From Clostridium bornimense (lineage in GTDB: Bacteria; Bacillota; Clostridia; Clostridiales; Clostridiaceae): a stretch of DNA of 64,000 nucleotides. How positions within the stretch are numbered: the stretch's first letter is position 1; every line of letters starts with the position of its first letter. Both the position numbers and the translations under genes were made by a program. The DNA lies in assembly GCF_000577895.1 (NCBI RefSeq), contig NZ_HG917868.1, forward strand, positions 1,984,001 to 2,048,000. The letters are read 5' to 3'. The notes under the pieces are model-generated. The model had not been told where the DNA came from, did not search any database, and worked only from the letters and a program-made list of their open reading frames with translations. Positions 27,306-37,079 of the stretch are shown in pieces.

Positions 27306-28682
27306 TTAATTTCCCTGTAAAATTACTTTATTGTTAAATAATTTTTGCTTCTTCAATAAAACTATAAAAATTCCAATAATTAAAACTCCCTTTGCAATAG
27401 ATGATACTGATAAACTCCACCACACTCCATTTAAACCCATGATATATGGCTTTGATAATAAATATGCTAATGGCACCCTCATTCCTGTTAAAACAATACT
27501 TATTACTGATGGAATCCCTGTCCTTGATAATCCATTAAACACTCCTGCTGTAGTTATTTCTAAGCACATAAATAATTGGGAATAACCCAAAATTCTTAAG
27601 TATATTCCTCCTGCTACTATACTTTCCTTTTCACTAACGAAAATACTAAAAATCTCTTCACCAAATATAGCAAATAGTAATGTAGCAAAAGTACCTACTA
27701 TAATAGCTATTACTATAGCACTATAATACCCTTGAACAATTCTCTTATATTTTTTTGCCCCAAAATTTTGTCCTACAAAAGTAGTTAGTGCTGTAGAAAT
27801 ACCACCGGCTGTCATCCAAGATATAGCTTCTATTTGCGATCCAACTTTTTGAACAGCTATAGGTACTGGTCCCCATACAGAAATTATTCTTCCAAGTATC
27901 ATTGAAAATATAGTAAATAGCATATTTTGCAATGCCGGTGCCCATCCTATTCTAAATAAGATTTTCACACAATATATATCAAACTCTTCCCTGAATTTAA
28001 TTTTATAAATATTATTTTTACTTCTAATAATAATTATTATAAACAACAATGTTACAATTCCTTGTGCTAACACTGTAGCTATCGCCGCTCCTGCAACACC
28101 CATAGCCTTAATTGGACCTATTCCGAATATAAGTAACGGATCACAAATAATATTAAATATTAATCCTACTATGTTTATGTAAAAAGGAGTTCTGCTATCA
28201 CCAGTTCCATTAAATATACCAGTTAAGACGGGATTAATAAAAGTAAATATCATTCCTAATGATACTATCCTTAAAAATTCCTCACTCATTTTTACTACTG
28301 CTCTATCTTTTATATTGTAAAATCCAATAAGAGGCTTAGTAAATACTAGCATAATAGTCATATATATTACCGCTAACATTAATGTAGCTAACACTCCGGA
28401 AGTTATGTATTTTTTTGCTGATTTATAATTTTGGGCACCAACTTCTTGTGAAACCTTTATTTCTATAGACGCTCTAAATAAAACTAAAAGTGATGTAGCA
28501 AACCAAGTATAAAAACCAGCAGTTCCTACTGCCGCTACCGCAGAAGTTCCTACTCTTCCTATCCAAATCATATCGATCATATTATAAGCCATCTGTATAA
28601 ATGATGTACCCATAATTGGCAAAGATATCTTTATTAATGCCTTATATATATTTCCTTCAGTCAAATTAATAGATTTATTCAT
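27306..28682 (-). CDS. MATE-family multidrug/sodium efflux transporter
   Basis: 458 residues with 12 predicted TM helices in two MatE halves. The N-terminal ISLPIMGTSFIQMAYNMIDM and VAAVGTAGF are family-typical, as is the central GTGDSRTPF motif. It exports organic cations or drugs in exchange for Na+ or H+. Two adjacent ATG codons follow AAGGAG; the second (28680-28682) has the better spacing. It is monocistronic with a terminator. The substrate is unknown. Confidence 0.92.
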   Translation of the reverse strand: MNKSINLTEGNIYKALIKISLPIMGTSFIQMAYNMIDMIWIGRVGTSAVAAVGTAGFYTWFATSLLVLFRASIEIKVSQEVGAQNYKSAKKYITSGVLATLMLAVIYMTIMLVFTKPLIGFYNIKDRAVVKMSEEFLRIVSLGMIFTFINPVLTGIFNGTGDSRTPFYINIVGLIFNIICDPLLIFGIGPIKAMGVAGAAIATVLAQGIVTLLFIIIIIRSKNNIYKIKFREEFDIYCVKILFRIGWAPALQNMLFTIFSMILGRIISVWGPVPIAVQKVGSQIEAISWMTAGGISTALTTFVGQNFGAKKYKRIVQGYYSAIVIAIIVGTFATLLFAIFGEEIFSIFVSEKESIVAGGIYLRILGYSQLFMCLEITTAGVFNGLSRTGIPSVISIVLTGMRVPLAYLLSKPYIMGLNGVWWSLSVSSIAKGVLIIGIFIVLLKKQKLFNNKVILQGN

Positions 28683-28756
28683 CATTTCTCCTTTTCATTA
28701 GTCTTTCTTTATTCACCTTATATATTATATAGTATTTTCTGTAACTTTATAAACCC

Positions 28757-29008
28757 TTAAGATTCCTTTTTATATTGCGTAATTAACTGGTTCCCGTATA
28801 CTGTTACCCCTGTTATCAATATTCCTTGTATAATAGAATCTACATTCAATCCACCTATCCCAATAGCTCCTGCTATTCCAAGTGGTAGAAGTATTACAGG
28901 AATATATTTATTCTTTATTTTATCAGTACCCTTTATTATCATACCAATTATATACAATGCAGGTATAAGAATAAGCATTTTTTCCGTAATATACTTTAAA
29001 AAATCCAT
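28757..29008 (-). CDS. Orphan phage-type holin (Hol44/Phage_holin_5_2-like)
   Basis: 83 residues with two or three hydrophobic helices (about 8-25, 38-55 and 58-75) and a charged Lys-rich tail (NQLITQYKKES). The pattern IPALYIIGMIIKGT, then PLGIAGAIG and IIQGILITGVTVYGNQL, matches the Phage_holin_5_2 family. Holins form pores that let lysins reach the wall. The start is the ATG at 29006-29008, 6 nt after GGAGGGG. A longer frame starting in the repeat upstream has no SD. No lysin or phage structural gene is nearby, so it is an isolated gene, perhaps a domesticated remnant. Confidence 0.75.
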   Translation of the reverse strand: MDFLKYITEKMLILIPALYIIGMIIKGTDKIKNKYIPVILLPLGIAGAIGIGGLNVDSIIQGILITGVTVYGNQLITQYKKES

Positions 29009-29109
29009 TTTATCCCCTCCATAAATAAAAAAATATATATTATTTATATATTCATAATAATATGATACATGACACTTTATTTTTTTATATATTTTTTCAT
29101 ATATAAAAG

Positions 29110-29720
29110 GCAGGTTGAATATGTTTGACAGGGCACAAGTGTGATGGCACAAGGCATAGGTATGGATGAAATTCTTGCAGAATTTCTGAGATTATAAGTA
29201 TTATGTCATTAGTTTGTTTATAGACTTATTATATAGTTAGATTAGAAGGCATAATATAGTCTTACAGGGGGCTAATGAAAGTTGCACTTTCATATAGCTT
29301 GGAATATAGCTGTGCGTGATGCTAAAGTATTGTTAAGTTCATATTATGATCTGTTCTAGTTAAGTAGTGGTGATAAATATATGATTTCAATGGTAGTTTT
29401 ATTACAGATTTAATACATAAGTCATATGGAAATTCCAATTTTCATTACTTCCTCCCAACCACACTGGCCCTCCATATAATTCTAATATTCCCCAATACAG
29501 GAAAATTAACCTTCACTCACTCTTACTTATTCACTAAAAAAGAACTGCTCACAATATTTATTGTGAAACAGCTCCTTGGTTTACAAATTATAATTTTTGT
29601 ATCTATAGTAAATATGAAAACACTTTGCCATCCGCAGGATTATAATAAAATTCCTCCAAAAGAGGAATTTCCACCTCACTTGTGCCATGTGCCTTCTAAC
29701 CTGTGCCCTGACATGCAAAT
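29110..29720 (-). repeat. Dispersed hairpin repeat, copy C (both modules, reverse orientation)
   Basis: On the minus strand the order is a period-7 tract (29676-29714), module 1 hairpin (29648-29670, perfect 9-bp stem), ATCCTGCGGAT (29630-29640), the terminator hairpin (29535-29576), about 200 bases with a weak second module-1 copy (about 29465-29520), then module 2 (GAAAGT-GCA-ACTTTC region 29277-29291; GAAATTCT-GCA-AGAATTTC 29168-29186). The last stem has T-A where copies A, B and F have C-G. It fills the gap between the holin and a sensor kinase gene. Confidence 0.85.
29535..29577 (-). terminator. Probable terminator of the two-component operon, inside repeat C
   Basis: On the minus strand AGGAGCTGTTTCACAATA pairs with TATTGTGAGCAGTTCT and is followed by six T. 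It lies about 180 bases after the sensor kinase stop, so module 1 of the repeat would be part of that gene's 3' UTR. Confidence 0.7.
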
Positions 29721-29755
29721 TTTCATCTGTTATCGCAAAAGCATCTTTAATATTA

Positions 29756-31123
29756 CTATTTTATCTTATTAAACACTAACTTTACTTCTGTCCAATGGTT
29801 TTCTTTACTATCTAAAAATATCTTTCCTCCATGAGCTTCCATAATTGATTTACATATTGTAAGACCTAATCCTAACCCATCGCTATTTCTACTTTTATCA
29901 GCTCTGTAAAGTCTTTCGAAAACAAATTTTAAATCGTTTTTATTTATTCCCATACCATTATCCCATACTACAACTTCTATTGTATCAGTTAGCACTCTTA
30001 AATATACTTTTACTACACCTTTGGGTTTTACATATTTCAAGCAATTACTTAGTATATTAACTAATACTTCTCTTATCTTTACTTCATCCCCAATGATAAC
30101 AGCGTCTCCTTCTTCTATATACTCTAAGGATACCTCTCTATCTTCAAATGATAATCTAAAATTCTCACATGTACTTCTTAAAATTTTATTTAAATCTAAA
30201 TTTTTTAAATTCATCTTCACGGAGTGTTCTTCAAAAGATTTAAGTACTTTTAAGTTATCTATTAATTTAGAAAATCTTACCACTTCATCATTTATAATTT
30301 CTAATTTTTCTATAGAAATAGGTATAATACCATCTATCATTGCTTCTAAATTATTTTGTAATATATTAAGGGGTGTCCTAAGTTCATGAGACACATCGCT
30401 AACGAGCCTTTTTCTAACAACTTCTCCATTATATAAACTTTCACCTAAATTATTTATGCTTTCCCTTAATGCCTCTATTTCTCTTATTGTACTAAACTCA
30501 TAACTTCTCACAGAAAAGTTACCTTTAGATATTTCCTCTGCAGTCTTAGATAATTCCTCAATCGGCTTGCTCAATTGTCTAGATTCGATTATTGCTAGAG
30601 CAATGGCTATAAGTATGGCCATAAATCCACTGGCTATAACATTTCTATTTATGGAACTCTTAAAATTTACTTCTCTCTCTGAAGTAAGCAATGATGAATA
30701 TCTTCCAATAATAACATAGCCAATTTCTTTGTCTCCACTTATTAATTGATATTTCGGAGCATCATATACCCCTAAATCTTTCTTACTAGCATTTTCTTCA
30801 CTGAGAGCGATAATATCATTTTCTTCCATTTTCCATACAACTTCACCATTTTTATTTATTAAAGTCAAATAATAGTTACCCATATATGCATCTCTATAAA
30901 GAGCTTCTCCTACTCTTTCATCTAAAACCTGATATTTATTATATTCAGCTTCTATACTTTCCACTATTTTTTTATTACTATTTTCACCAACTTGTTCAAT
31001 ATATTCATTAAACTTAGTACTCATAGTTTTATTAATTAAAAGAGAAGCAATTATTATAGTTATTATAGAAGAGAATATTATAATATATAACATTCTCCTC
31101 TGTAATGTTGTTTTACTTTTCAT
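29756..31123 (-). CDS. Sensor histidine kinase with HAMP domain
   Basis: 455 residues. A TM helix (about 11-31), an extracellular sensor region (about 32-160), a second TM (about 161-180), HAMP (about 180-235), a DHp domain with phospho-acceptor His246 in VSHELRTPLN, and an ATPase domain with N-box VNILSNCLKYV and G-boxes DNGMGIN and GLGLGLTICK. Overall it is the BaeS/ResE type. It overlaps the response regulator gene by 11 nt. No regulated target gene is adjacent, so the stimulus is unknown. Confidence 0.93.
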   Translation of the reverse strand: MKSKTTLQRRMLYIIIFSSIITIIIASLLINKTMSTKFNEYIEQVGENSNKKIVESIEAEYNKYQVLDERVGEALYRDAYMGNYYLTLINKNGEVVWKMEENDIIALSEENASKKDLGVYDAPKYQLISGDKEIGYVIIGRYSSLLTSEREVNFKSSINRNVIASGFMAILIAIALAIIESRQLSKPIEELSKTAEEISKGNFSVRSYEFSTIREIEALRESINNLGESLYNGEVVRKRLVSDVSHELRTPLNILQNNLEAMIDGIIPISIEKLEIINDEVVRFSKLIDNLKVLKSFEEHSVKMNLKNLDLNKILRSTCENFRLSFEDREVSLEYIEEGDAVIIGDEVKIREVLVNILSNCLKYVKPKGVVKVYLRVLTDTIEVVVWDNGMGINKNDLKFVFERLYRADKSRNSDGLGLGLTICKSIMEAHGGKIFLDSKENHWTEVKLVFNKIK

Positions 31124-31793
31124 CGAATTTATATCCTACCTTTACTACTGTATGAATATACTTAGGATTTTTACTATCATCTTCTATTTTTTTTCTTATG
31201 TTTTTTATATGTGTATCTACAGTTCTATCGTAGCCTTCAAAATCCATACCAAATACAATTTCTATAAGCATTTCTCTTGAAAAAACTTTTCCTTTATTTT
31301 TTGCTAATGTATACAATATATCAAATTCATTTGGTGTTAAATCTATAGACTCACCTTTTTTATAAACTTGTCTTTCTTCATTGTTTATAACAATTTCTCC
31401 ATCATTTATAATGATAACATCCTCATCTTCTTTTCCTACTCTTCTAAATACAGCATTTACCCTAGCTACCAATTCTCTAGGACTTAATGGTTTTACTAAA
31501 TAATCATCAGCTCCCATACCTAATCCTTCAATTTTCTCCTCTAGGGAACTCTTTGCTGTTAACATAATAATATATACATCAGATTCTTTTCTTATTTCCT
31601 TACATATATCCTCACCATCCATATCAGGAAGCATAAGATCTAATATTATCATTGCAGGATTTAAAGATCTAAAAAGATTTAATGCTTCTGACCCATTATC
31701 TGTAACGTACACTTCATATCCTTCTTTTTCTAAATATTTTTTTATTACATCACTTACTAAAGTTTCATCTTCAATTAAAAGAATTCTATTCAA
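31113..31793 (-). CDS. OmpR-family response regulator
   Basis: 226 residues. The receiver domain has acidic residues in LIEDE, phospho-acceptor Asp52 in ILDLMLPD and the conserved Lys in LVKPLSP. A winged-helix DNA-binding domain (about 130-225) contains RTVDTHIKNIRKKI, the recognition helix. The start codon is TTG, with GGGGTGAT upstream at proper spacing. It is the first gene of the pair with the HAMP kinase. Confidence 0.93.
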   Translation of the reverse strand: MNRILLIEDETLVSDVIKKYLEKEGYEVYVTDNGSEALNLFRSLNPAMIILDLMLPDMDGEDICKEIRKESDVYIIMLTAKSSLEEKIEGLGMGADDYLVKPLSPRELVARVNAVFRRVGKEDEDVIIINDGEIVINNEERQVYKKGESIDLTPNEFDILYTLAKNKGKVFSREMLIEIVFGMDFEGYDRTVDTHIKNIRKKIEDDSKNPKYIHTVVKVGYKFDEK

Positions 31794-31847
31794 GTTTTAT
31801 CACCCCATACTTTATTTTTATTTCTATAATAATAGTATCGCTTATAA

Positions 31848-31880
31848 AAATGTCGTTGGCAAGTATTTACCAACGACATC
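31848..31880 (-). terminator. Terminator of the ABC-F gene
   Basis: ATGTCGTTGG pairs perfectly with CCAACGACAT around a 10-nt loop, followed by T-rich sequence on the minus strand, just after the ABC-F stop. Confidence 0.85.
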
Positions 31881-31901
31881 CTACAATTTATTACATTATT
31901 C

Positions 31902-33491
31902 TTACTTCATACCCTTAAACTCTAAAAATTCGTCATAAGTAGATAATCTATCTAAATATCCTTCTGGAGTAACTTCTATTACCCTATTTGCAACAGTTTG
32001 TAAGAACTCATGGTCATGAGAACTAAATAATACAACACTGTTATAATTAACTAATCCATTATTTACAGCAGTAATAGATTCAAGATCTAAATGGTTTGTT
32101 GGCTGATCTAACATAAGCACATTAGCACCAGATAACATCATTCTAGATAACATACATCTAACTTTTTCTCCTCCTGATAATACCGCTGCACTCTTTAATG
32201 GTTCATCTCCAGAGAATAACATTCTACCTAAGAAACCTCTTAAGTAACTTTCACTCTTCTCATCTGAAAATTGTCTAAGCCAGTCAACTAGATTTAAATC
32301 ACATCCATTGAAGTACTCTGAATTATCTTTAGGGAAGTATGCTGTTGTTATAGTAACCCCCCACTTAACTGATCCTTCATCTGGCTCCATTTCTCCAGCT
32401 AAAATCTTAAATAAAGTAGTTACTGATATTTCATCACCAACAAAAGCTACTTTATTATCTTTATTTATAGTAAAACTAACGTTATTTAATACCTTAACTC
32501 CGTCTACAGTTTTACTTAAACCATCTACCATTAATATATCATTACCAACTTCTCTAGTAGGAGTAAATCCTACAAATGGGTATCTTCTGCTTGATGGTTG
32601 GATATCATCTAATGAAATCTTATCAAGCATCTTCTTTCTTGAAGTTGCTTGCTTTGATTTAGAAGCATTAGCAGAGAATCTAGCAATAAAGTTTTGAAGT
32701 TCTTTAATTTTTTCTTCTTTTTTCTTATTTTGCTCTTTAGCTAATTGAAGAGCTAATTGACTTGATTGATACCAGAAATCATAGTTACCTACAAATATCT
32801 TAATCTTACCAAAGTCTACATCTGCTATATGAGTACATACATTATTTAAGAAATGTCTATCGTGAGATACAACTATAACTGTACCTTCAAAATTAATTAG
32901 GAATTCTTCTAACCAATTTATTGATTTAATATCTAAATGGTTAGTAGGCTCATCTAGAATTAATATTCCAGGCTTACCAAATAACGCTTGCGCTAAAAGA
33001 ATTTTGATCTTTTCTCCACCTGCTAATTCACTCATTAATGTATAATGAAGGTCAGAACCTATTCCAAGACCTTGAAGTAACATTGCTGCTTCTGACTCTG
33101 CTTCCCATCCATTAAGTTCAGCAAATTCTCCTTCTAATTCAGAAGCCTTTATTCCATCTTCTTCTGAAAAATCTGGTTTAGCATATAACTCATCTTTTTC
33201 TTTCATTATTTCAAATAATCTTTTATTACCCATTATAACTGTATCTAAAACAGTAAATTCATCAAAAGCATAGTGATCTTGTTTTAATACTGACATTCTA
33301 ACACCTGGATCTATAGAAACATCACCTGTATTTGGCTCAACATCACCTGATAGTATCTTTAAGAAAGTTGACTTTCCTGCTCCATTAGCGCCAATAACTC
33401 CGTAGCAATTACCTGCAGTAAATTTTAAATTAACATCTTCAAATAATTTTTTATCTCCGTATCGTAAACTTACATTTGTAACTGTTATCAT
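31902..33491 (-). CDS. ABC-F family ATPase (YkpA/YbiT type)
   Basis: 529 residues with two ABC domains (about 1-250 and 318-528) and no transmembrane part. Walker A of domain 1 is GANGAGKST; signatures LAGGEK and LSGGEK and Walker B LILDEPTNHLD and LMLDQPTNHLD are clear. In the second domain the P-loop is degenerate (FVGDEISVTTL), so ATP binding at that site may be altered. This is reported here from the sequence and is also common in this subfamily. The linker has the basic ribosome-interaction region (NKKKEEKIKELQ). ABC-F proteins act on the ribosome; this branch is usually housekeeping rather than antibiotic resistance. Confidence 0.9.
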   Translation of the reverse strand: MITVTNVSLRYGDKKLFEDVNLKFTAGNCYGVIGANGAGKSTFLKILSGDVEPNTGDVSIDPGVRMSVLKQDHYAFDEFTVLDTVIMGNKRLFEIMKEKDELYAKPDFSEEDGIKASELEGEFAELNGWEAESEAAMLLQGLGIGSDLHYTLMSELAGGEKIKILLAQALFGKPGILILDEPTNHLDIKSINWLEEFLINFEGTVIVVSHDRHFLNNVCTHIADVDFGKIKIFVGNYDFWYQSSQLALQLAKEQNKKKEEKIKELQNFIARFSANASKSKQATSRKKMLDKISLDDIQPSSRRYPFVGFTPTREVGNDILMVDGLSKTVDGVKVLNNVSFTINKDNKVAFVGDEISVTTLFKILAGEMEPDEGSVKWGVTITTAYFPKDNSEYFNGCDLNLVDWLRQFSDEKSESYLRGFLGRMLFSGDEPLKSAAVLSGGEKVRCMLSRMMLSGANVLMLDQPTNHLDLESITAVNNGLVNYNSVVLFSSHDHEFLQTVANRVIEVTPEGYLDRLSTYDEFLEFKGMK

Positions 33492-33528
33492 TAATTTATC
33501 ACCTTTTCTATGAAATATAGTCTTCCTA

Positions 33529-34026
33529 TTATACCATAGTTTTTTCTGTATTAATACCCTTCTCTATTACTACATACCTACTTACTTCTCTAACCATAGG
33601 TATTAGTGTTAACATACTCTCCTGTGATACTATAAGCTCTCCACTACGATAAAATCCTAATCTCTCATAGAATTTTAGAGAACTTTCTCTTGAGTTTAAT
33701 TCTAATTTTTTTATATCTAACTCTAAACATCTTTCTATAAGACTGTTTATTAATTGCTTTCCAAATCCTTGCTTCAAATATTTCTTTGTAACAAATACTC
33801 TTGATATCTTTCCAATATCATCTTCTACAGTAAGTCTGCAATAAGCAACTAAATTATCTCCATCATAACCAGCAAAATGCATACTTTTTTTATCATATTC
33901 TATATCTGCCATTTCATGATAATGATTTTTCTCACAATCTTTAAATAGAGCTTCATATCTCGCAAATTTTATTTCTTCATACTCTTTTGAATACATTTCT
34001 ATAAATCTAAACTCTACATCCTTCAA
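33529..34026 (-). CDS. GNAT-family N-acetyltransferase
   Basis: 165 residues, a single GNAT domain. The acetyl-CoA pyrophosphate loop is represented by VTKKYLKQGFGKQLI (about 85-99) and the C-terminal FYERLGFYRSGE motif is present. The start is taken as TTG at 34024-34026, 6-8 nt after GGGGGAA; the frame is open five codons further but those overlap the SD. It is encoded just upstream of the ABC-F gene with a 37-nt gap, so the two may be co-transcribed. The acceptor molecule cannot be inferred. Confidence 0.85.
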   Translation of the reverse strand: MKDVEFRFIEMYSKEYEEIKFARYEALFKDCEKNHYHEMADIEYDKKSMHFAGYDGDNLVAYCRLTVEDDIGKISRVFVTKKYLKQGFGKQLINSLIERCLELDIKKLELNSRESSLKFYERLGFYRSGELIVSQESMLTLIPMVREVSRYVVIEKGINTEKTMV

Positions 34027-34200
34027 GGCTAATTCCCCCAATACAAGTTTAATACTTTAATTTCTAAGCTCCGAAATAAATTTATTTTTAAATTTTTCTT
34101 ACTTATTATAATATCATTATTATGAATAAAGTTACATAGTTTTTGTATATTTATTAACACTTTTTTGTATCCTATTCTCTCCATTCCATCTTACACAATA

Positions 34201-34252
34201 AAAAAGTATTATAAAATTTTTCGCCATCCTATAATACTTCTCTTTTTATTAA
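34201..34252. terminator. Bidirectional hairpin in the adhE-GNAT gap
   Basis: AAGTATTATA pairs with TATAATACTT around an 18-nt loop, with runs of T or A on both sides. It lies just beyond the hemerythrin-like remnant, suggesting it was once that gene's terminator. Confidence 0.6.
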
Positions 34253-34258
34253 TATATT

Positions 34259-34346
34259 TTATTCTTCTTCTAGTGTTCTAGCTGCAAAATTATATATCAC
34301 ATTCTCTTCTTTGTCAATATGATATTTTAATAATGGATAATTGCGA
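34259..34346 (-). pseudogene. C-terminal gene remnant, hemerythrin-like
   Basis: On the minus strand about 27 codons read NYPLLKYHIDKEENVIYNF then AARTLEEE and a TAA stop. The HIDKEENVIYNFA pattern resembles the last helix of hemerythrin HHE domains (His ... E/D ... Y). There is no start codon or SD; the adhE terminator lies where the rest of the gene should be. It is read as the tail of a gene lost by deletion. The short length limits confidence. Confidence 0.35.
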
Positions 34347-34349
34347 ATA

Positions 34350-34405
34350 AAAAAAGAGGCTCACAATCAAATTTTATATTTGTGATTGCAATAACCTCTT
34401 TTTTA
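34350..34405. terminator. Terminator of adhE
   Basis: AAAAGAGG pairs with CCTCTTTT, enclosing an inner CAATCA/TGATTG dyad, with T-runs on both strands. It lies ten bases after the adhE stop. Confidence 0.75.
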
Positions 34406-34414
34406 GCTATTGTA

Positions 34415-37000
34415 TTATATTACATCATATGCATTTATATACATCTCTTTTATTTCACTTATTAACGGATATCTTGGATTTGCTCCTGTACATTGATCAT
34501 CAAAAGCCTGAACGCACATTTCATCTAATGTTGAATAGAAAACTTCTTCCTTAATTCCAGCATCTTTTATACTCTTTGGCATATCTACCTTAGATTTTAA
34601 CTCTTCAATTGCATTAATTAATTTTTCTATTTTTTCATCCTCATTATTTCCACCAAGATTTAAGAAATCTGCAATTCTAGCATATCTAGCTTTTACATTT
34701 GGATATTTATATTGTGGAAATGCTGCTTGTTTTCTTGGATTCTCCACAGCATTAAATTTAATTACTTCATTAATTAATAATGCATTAGCAACTCCATGTG
34801 GTACATGATGGAAAGCACCTAATTTATGAGCCATTGAATGACAAACTCCTAAGAAAGCATTAGCAAATGCCATTCCTGCCATAGTTGCTGCATGAGCCAT
34901 TTTTTCTCTTGCTTTAACATTTGTAGTTCCCTCTTCATAAGCTTGTGGTAAATACTTAAATATTATTCTTATCGCCTCTAATGCTAATCCATTAGTATAT
35001 TCAGACGCAAGTACTGAAGCCATAGCTTCTATAGCATGAGTTAATGCATCTATACCAGAAGCCGCTGTTAATCCTTTTGGCATATTCATCATAAGCTCTG
35101 CATCGACTATAGCCATGTCTGGAGTAAGAGCATAATCTGCCAATGGATATTTTACACCTGTTTTCTCATCTGTAATAACTGCAAAAGGAGTAACTTCTGA
35201 CCCTGTTCCAGCAGAAGTAGGAACAGCTATCATCATAGCCTTTTCACCCATAGTTGGGAACTTATATACTCTCTTTCTAATATCCATAAATCTCATAGCT
35301 AAATCTTCAAATTTAACTTCTGGATGTTCATATAAAACCCACATAATTTTAGCCGCATCCATTGGTGACCCACCACCAACGGCGATAATTGTATCTGGTC
35401 CAAAAGACTTCATTTCTTCCGCACCTTTTCTTGCTATCTCAAGAGTTGGATCTGGTGCCACATCAAAGAATACTTTAAAATCTATATCCATCTCTCTTAA
35501 TACATCTGTAATTTTATCTATATATCCTAAAGAATATAACACTTTATCAGTGACGATAAATGCCTTTTTCTTTTTCATATCTTTTAGTTCTTGTAATGCT
35601 ACAGGCATACATCCAAATTTGAAGTAAACTTTTTCAGGTACTCTAAACCAAAGCATATTTTCTCTCCTCTCAGCTACTGACTTAACATTTAATAAATGCT
35701 TAACTCCTACATTTTCTGAAACAGAGTTACCACCCCATGAACCACAACCAAGTGTAAGTGATGGTGCAAGTTTAAAGTTGTATAAGTCACCGATAGCTCC
35801 TTGAGCTGCTGGCATATTTACAATTGTTCTACCAGTTTTCATTCTAGCTCCAAACGCCTTAATTTTTTCCCTCTCAGTGTTTTGATCTGCATATAAAACT
35901 GATGTATGACCAAAACCTCCAAGTTCCACAAGTCTAGCCGCCTTGTCTAAAGCTTCTTTAAAATCTTTTACTCTATACATCGCAAGGATTGGTGATAATT
36001 TTTCATGTGAAAATGGCTCTTCTAATTCTACTGATTCTACTTCACCAATTAATACTTTTGTATTCTCTGGAACATTAATGCCAGCTAATTCTGCTATTTT
36101 AACCGCTGATTGTCCAACAATTTTAGCATTTAAAACACCATTTATAAGAATTACCTCTCTAACTTTATCTACTTCATCTTCTTTTAATATATATGCTCCT
36201 CTTTCAAGAAACTCTTCTCTTACTTTATCATAAATATCATCTAATACTACTACTGATTGTTCAGATGCGCATATTACACCATTATCAAAAGTTTTTGATA
36301 ATAATATTGATGAAACAGCCATTTTAATATGAGCCGACGAATCTATAATAGCTGGAGTATTTCCTGCACCTACACCAATAGCTGGCTTTCCTGATGAATA
36401 AGCAGCCCTTACCATACCTGGTCCTCCAGTTGCTAAAGTTATATCTGCTTCTCTCATCAGTGTTTGTGAAAGTTCCACTGATGGTTCATCAATCCATCCA
36501 ATAATCCCCTCTGGCGCTCCTGCCTTAACTGCAGCTTCATAAACTATTCTTGCTGCCTTGATAGTAGCACCTTTAGCTCTTGGATGTGGTGAAAAGATTA
36601 TACCATTTCTAGTTTTTAAAGCTATTAATGCTTTAAATATAGCTGTTGACGTTGGATTCGTTGTCGGTACTACAGCTGCAACTACTCCTATTGGCTCTGC
36701 AATCTTAGTAATTCCGAAAAACTCATCTTTTTCTATTACTCCACAAGTTTTTTCATCTTTATATTGATTATAAATATATTCTGATGCAAAATGGTTTTTT
36801 ATAACCTTATCTTCTAAAATCCCCATTCCACTTTCTTCTACCGCAAGCTTAGCTAATTGGATTCTAGCATTATTTGCAGCTATAGCACTTTGTCTAAAAA
36901 TTTCATCTACTTGTTCTTGTGAAAATGTCGAAAATACTTTTTGCGCTTCTCTTACTTCTTCAATTTTCTCCATTAGCTCTTCAATATTTCTAACTTCCAT
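34415..37000 (-). CDS. adhE: Bifunctional acetaldehyde-CoA/alcohol dehydrogenase
   Basis: 861 residues, the full AdhE length. The N-terminal half is an acetylating aldehyde dehydrogenase with the catalytic Cys in NGVICASEQS (about 246). The C-terminal half is an iron-dependent alcohol dehydrogenase with the NAD motif GGGSPMDAAK and metal ligands in THAIEA and HSMAHKLGAFHHVPHG. It reduces acetyl-CoA to acetaldehyde and ethanol (or butyryl-CoA to butanol) and reoxidises NADH during fermentation. AGGAGGG lies 5 nt before the ATG. The leader contains a strong inverted repeat and a weak Rex-like site. The gene is monocistronic. Confidence 0.97.
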   Translation of the reverse strand: MEVRNIEELMEKIEEVREAQKVFSTFSQEQVDEIFRQSAIAANNARIQLAKLAVEESGMGILEDKVIKNHFASEYIYNQYKDEKTCGVIEKDEFFGITKIAEPIGVVAAVVPTTNPTSTAIFKALIALKTRNGIIFSPHPRAKGATIKAARIVYEAAVKAGAPEGIIGWIDEPSVELSQTLMREADITLATGGPGMVRAAYSSGKPAIGVGAGNTPAIIDSSAHIKMAVSSILLSKTFDNGVICASEQSVVVLDDIYDKVREEFLERGAYILKEDEVDKVREVILINGVLNAKIVGQSAVKIAELAGINVPENTKVLIGEVESVELEEPFSHEKLSPILAMYRVKDFKEALDKAARLVELGGFGHTSVLYADQNTEREKIKAFGARMKTGRTIVNMPAAQGAIGDLYNFKLAPSLTLGCGSWGGNSVSENVGVKHLLNVKSVAERRENMLWFRVPEKVYFKFGCMPVALQELKDMKKKKAFIVTDKVLYSLGYIDKITDVLREMDIDFKVFFDVAPDPTLEIARKGAEEMKSFGPDTIIAVGGGSPMDAAKIMWVLYEHPEVKFEDLAMRFMDIRKRVYKFPTMGEKAMMIAVPTSAGTGSEVTPFAVITDEKTGVKYPLADYALTPDMAIVDAELMMNMPKGLTAASGIDALTHAIEAMASVLASEYTNGLALEAIRIIFKYLPQAYEEGTTNVKAREKMAHAATMAGMAFANAFLGVCHSMAHKLGAFHHVPHGVANALLINEVIKFNAVENPRKQAAFPQYKYPNVKARYARIADFLNLGGNNEDEKIEKLINAIEELKSKVDMPKSIKDAGIKEEVFYSTLDEMCVQAFDDQCTGANPRYPLISEIKEMYINAYDVI

Positions 37001-37079
37001 GACACCCTCCTAAAATTTAGCTTTTGATTACATTTATATAACTCTTAAAAAGATTTTATCATAATTTTCTCACAATTTA

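Noticed and set aside
29009-29152. N-terminal extension of the holin frame (MCHHTCALSN...)
   Set aside because: It lies in the dispersed repeat and lacks an SD; the ATG at 29006-29008 has GGAGGGG.
31902-33491. ABC-F protein considered as an antibiotic-resistance factor
   Set aside because: Sequence resembles the housekeeping YkpA/YbiT branch and there is no attenuator in front of it.
34415-37000. Possible split of adhE into two genes
   Set aside because: A single uninterrupted frame of 861 codons covers both domains.
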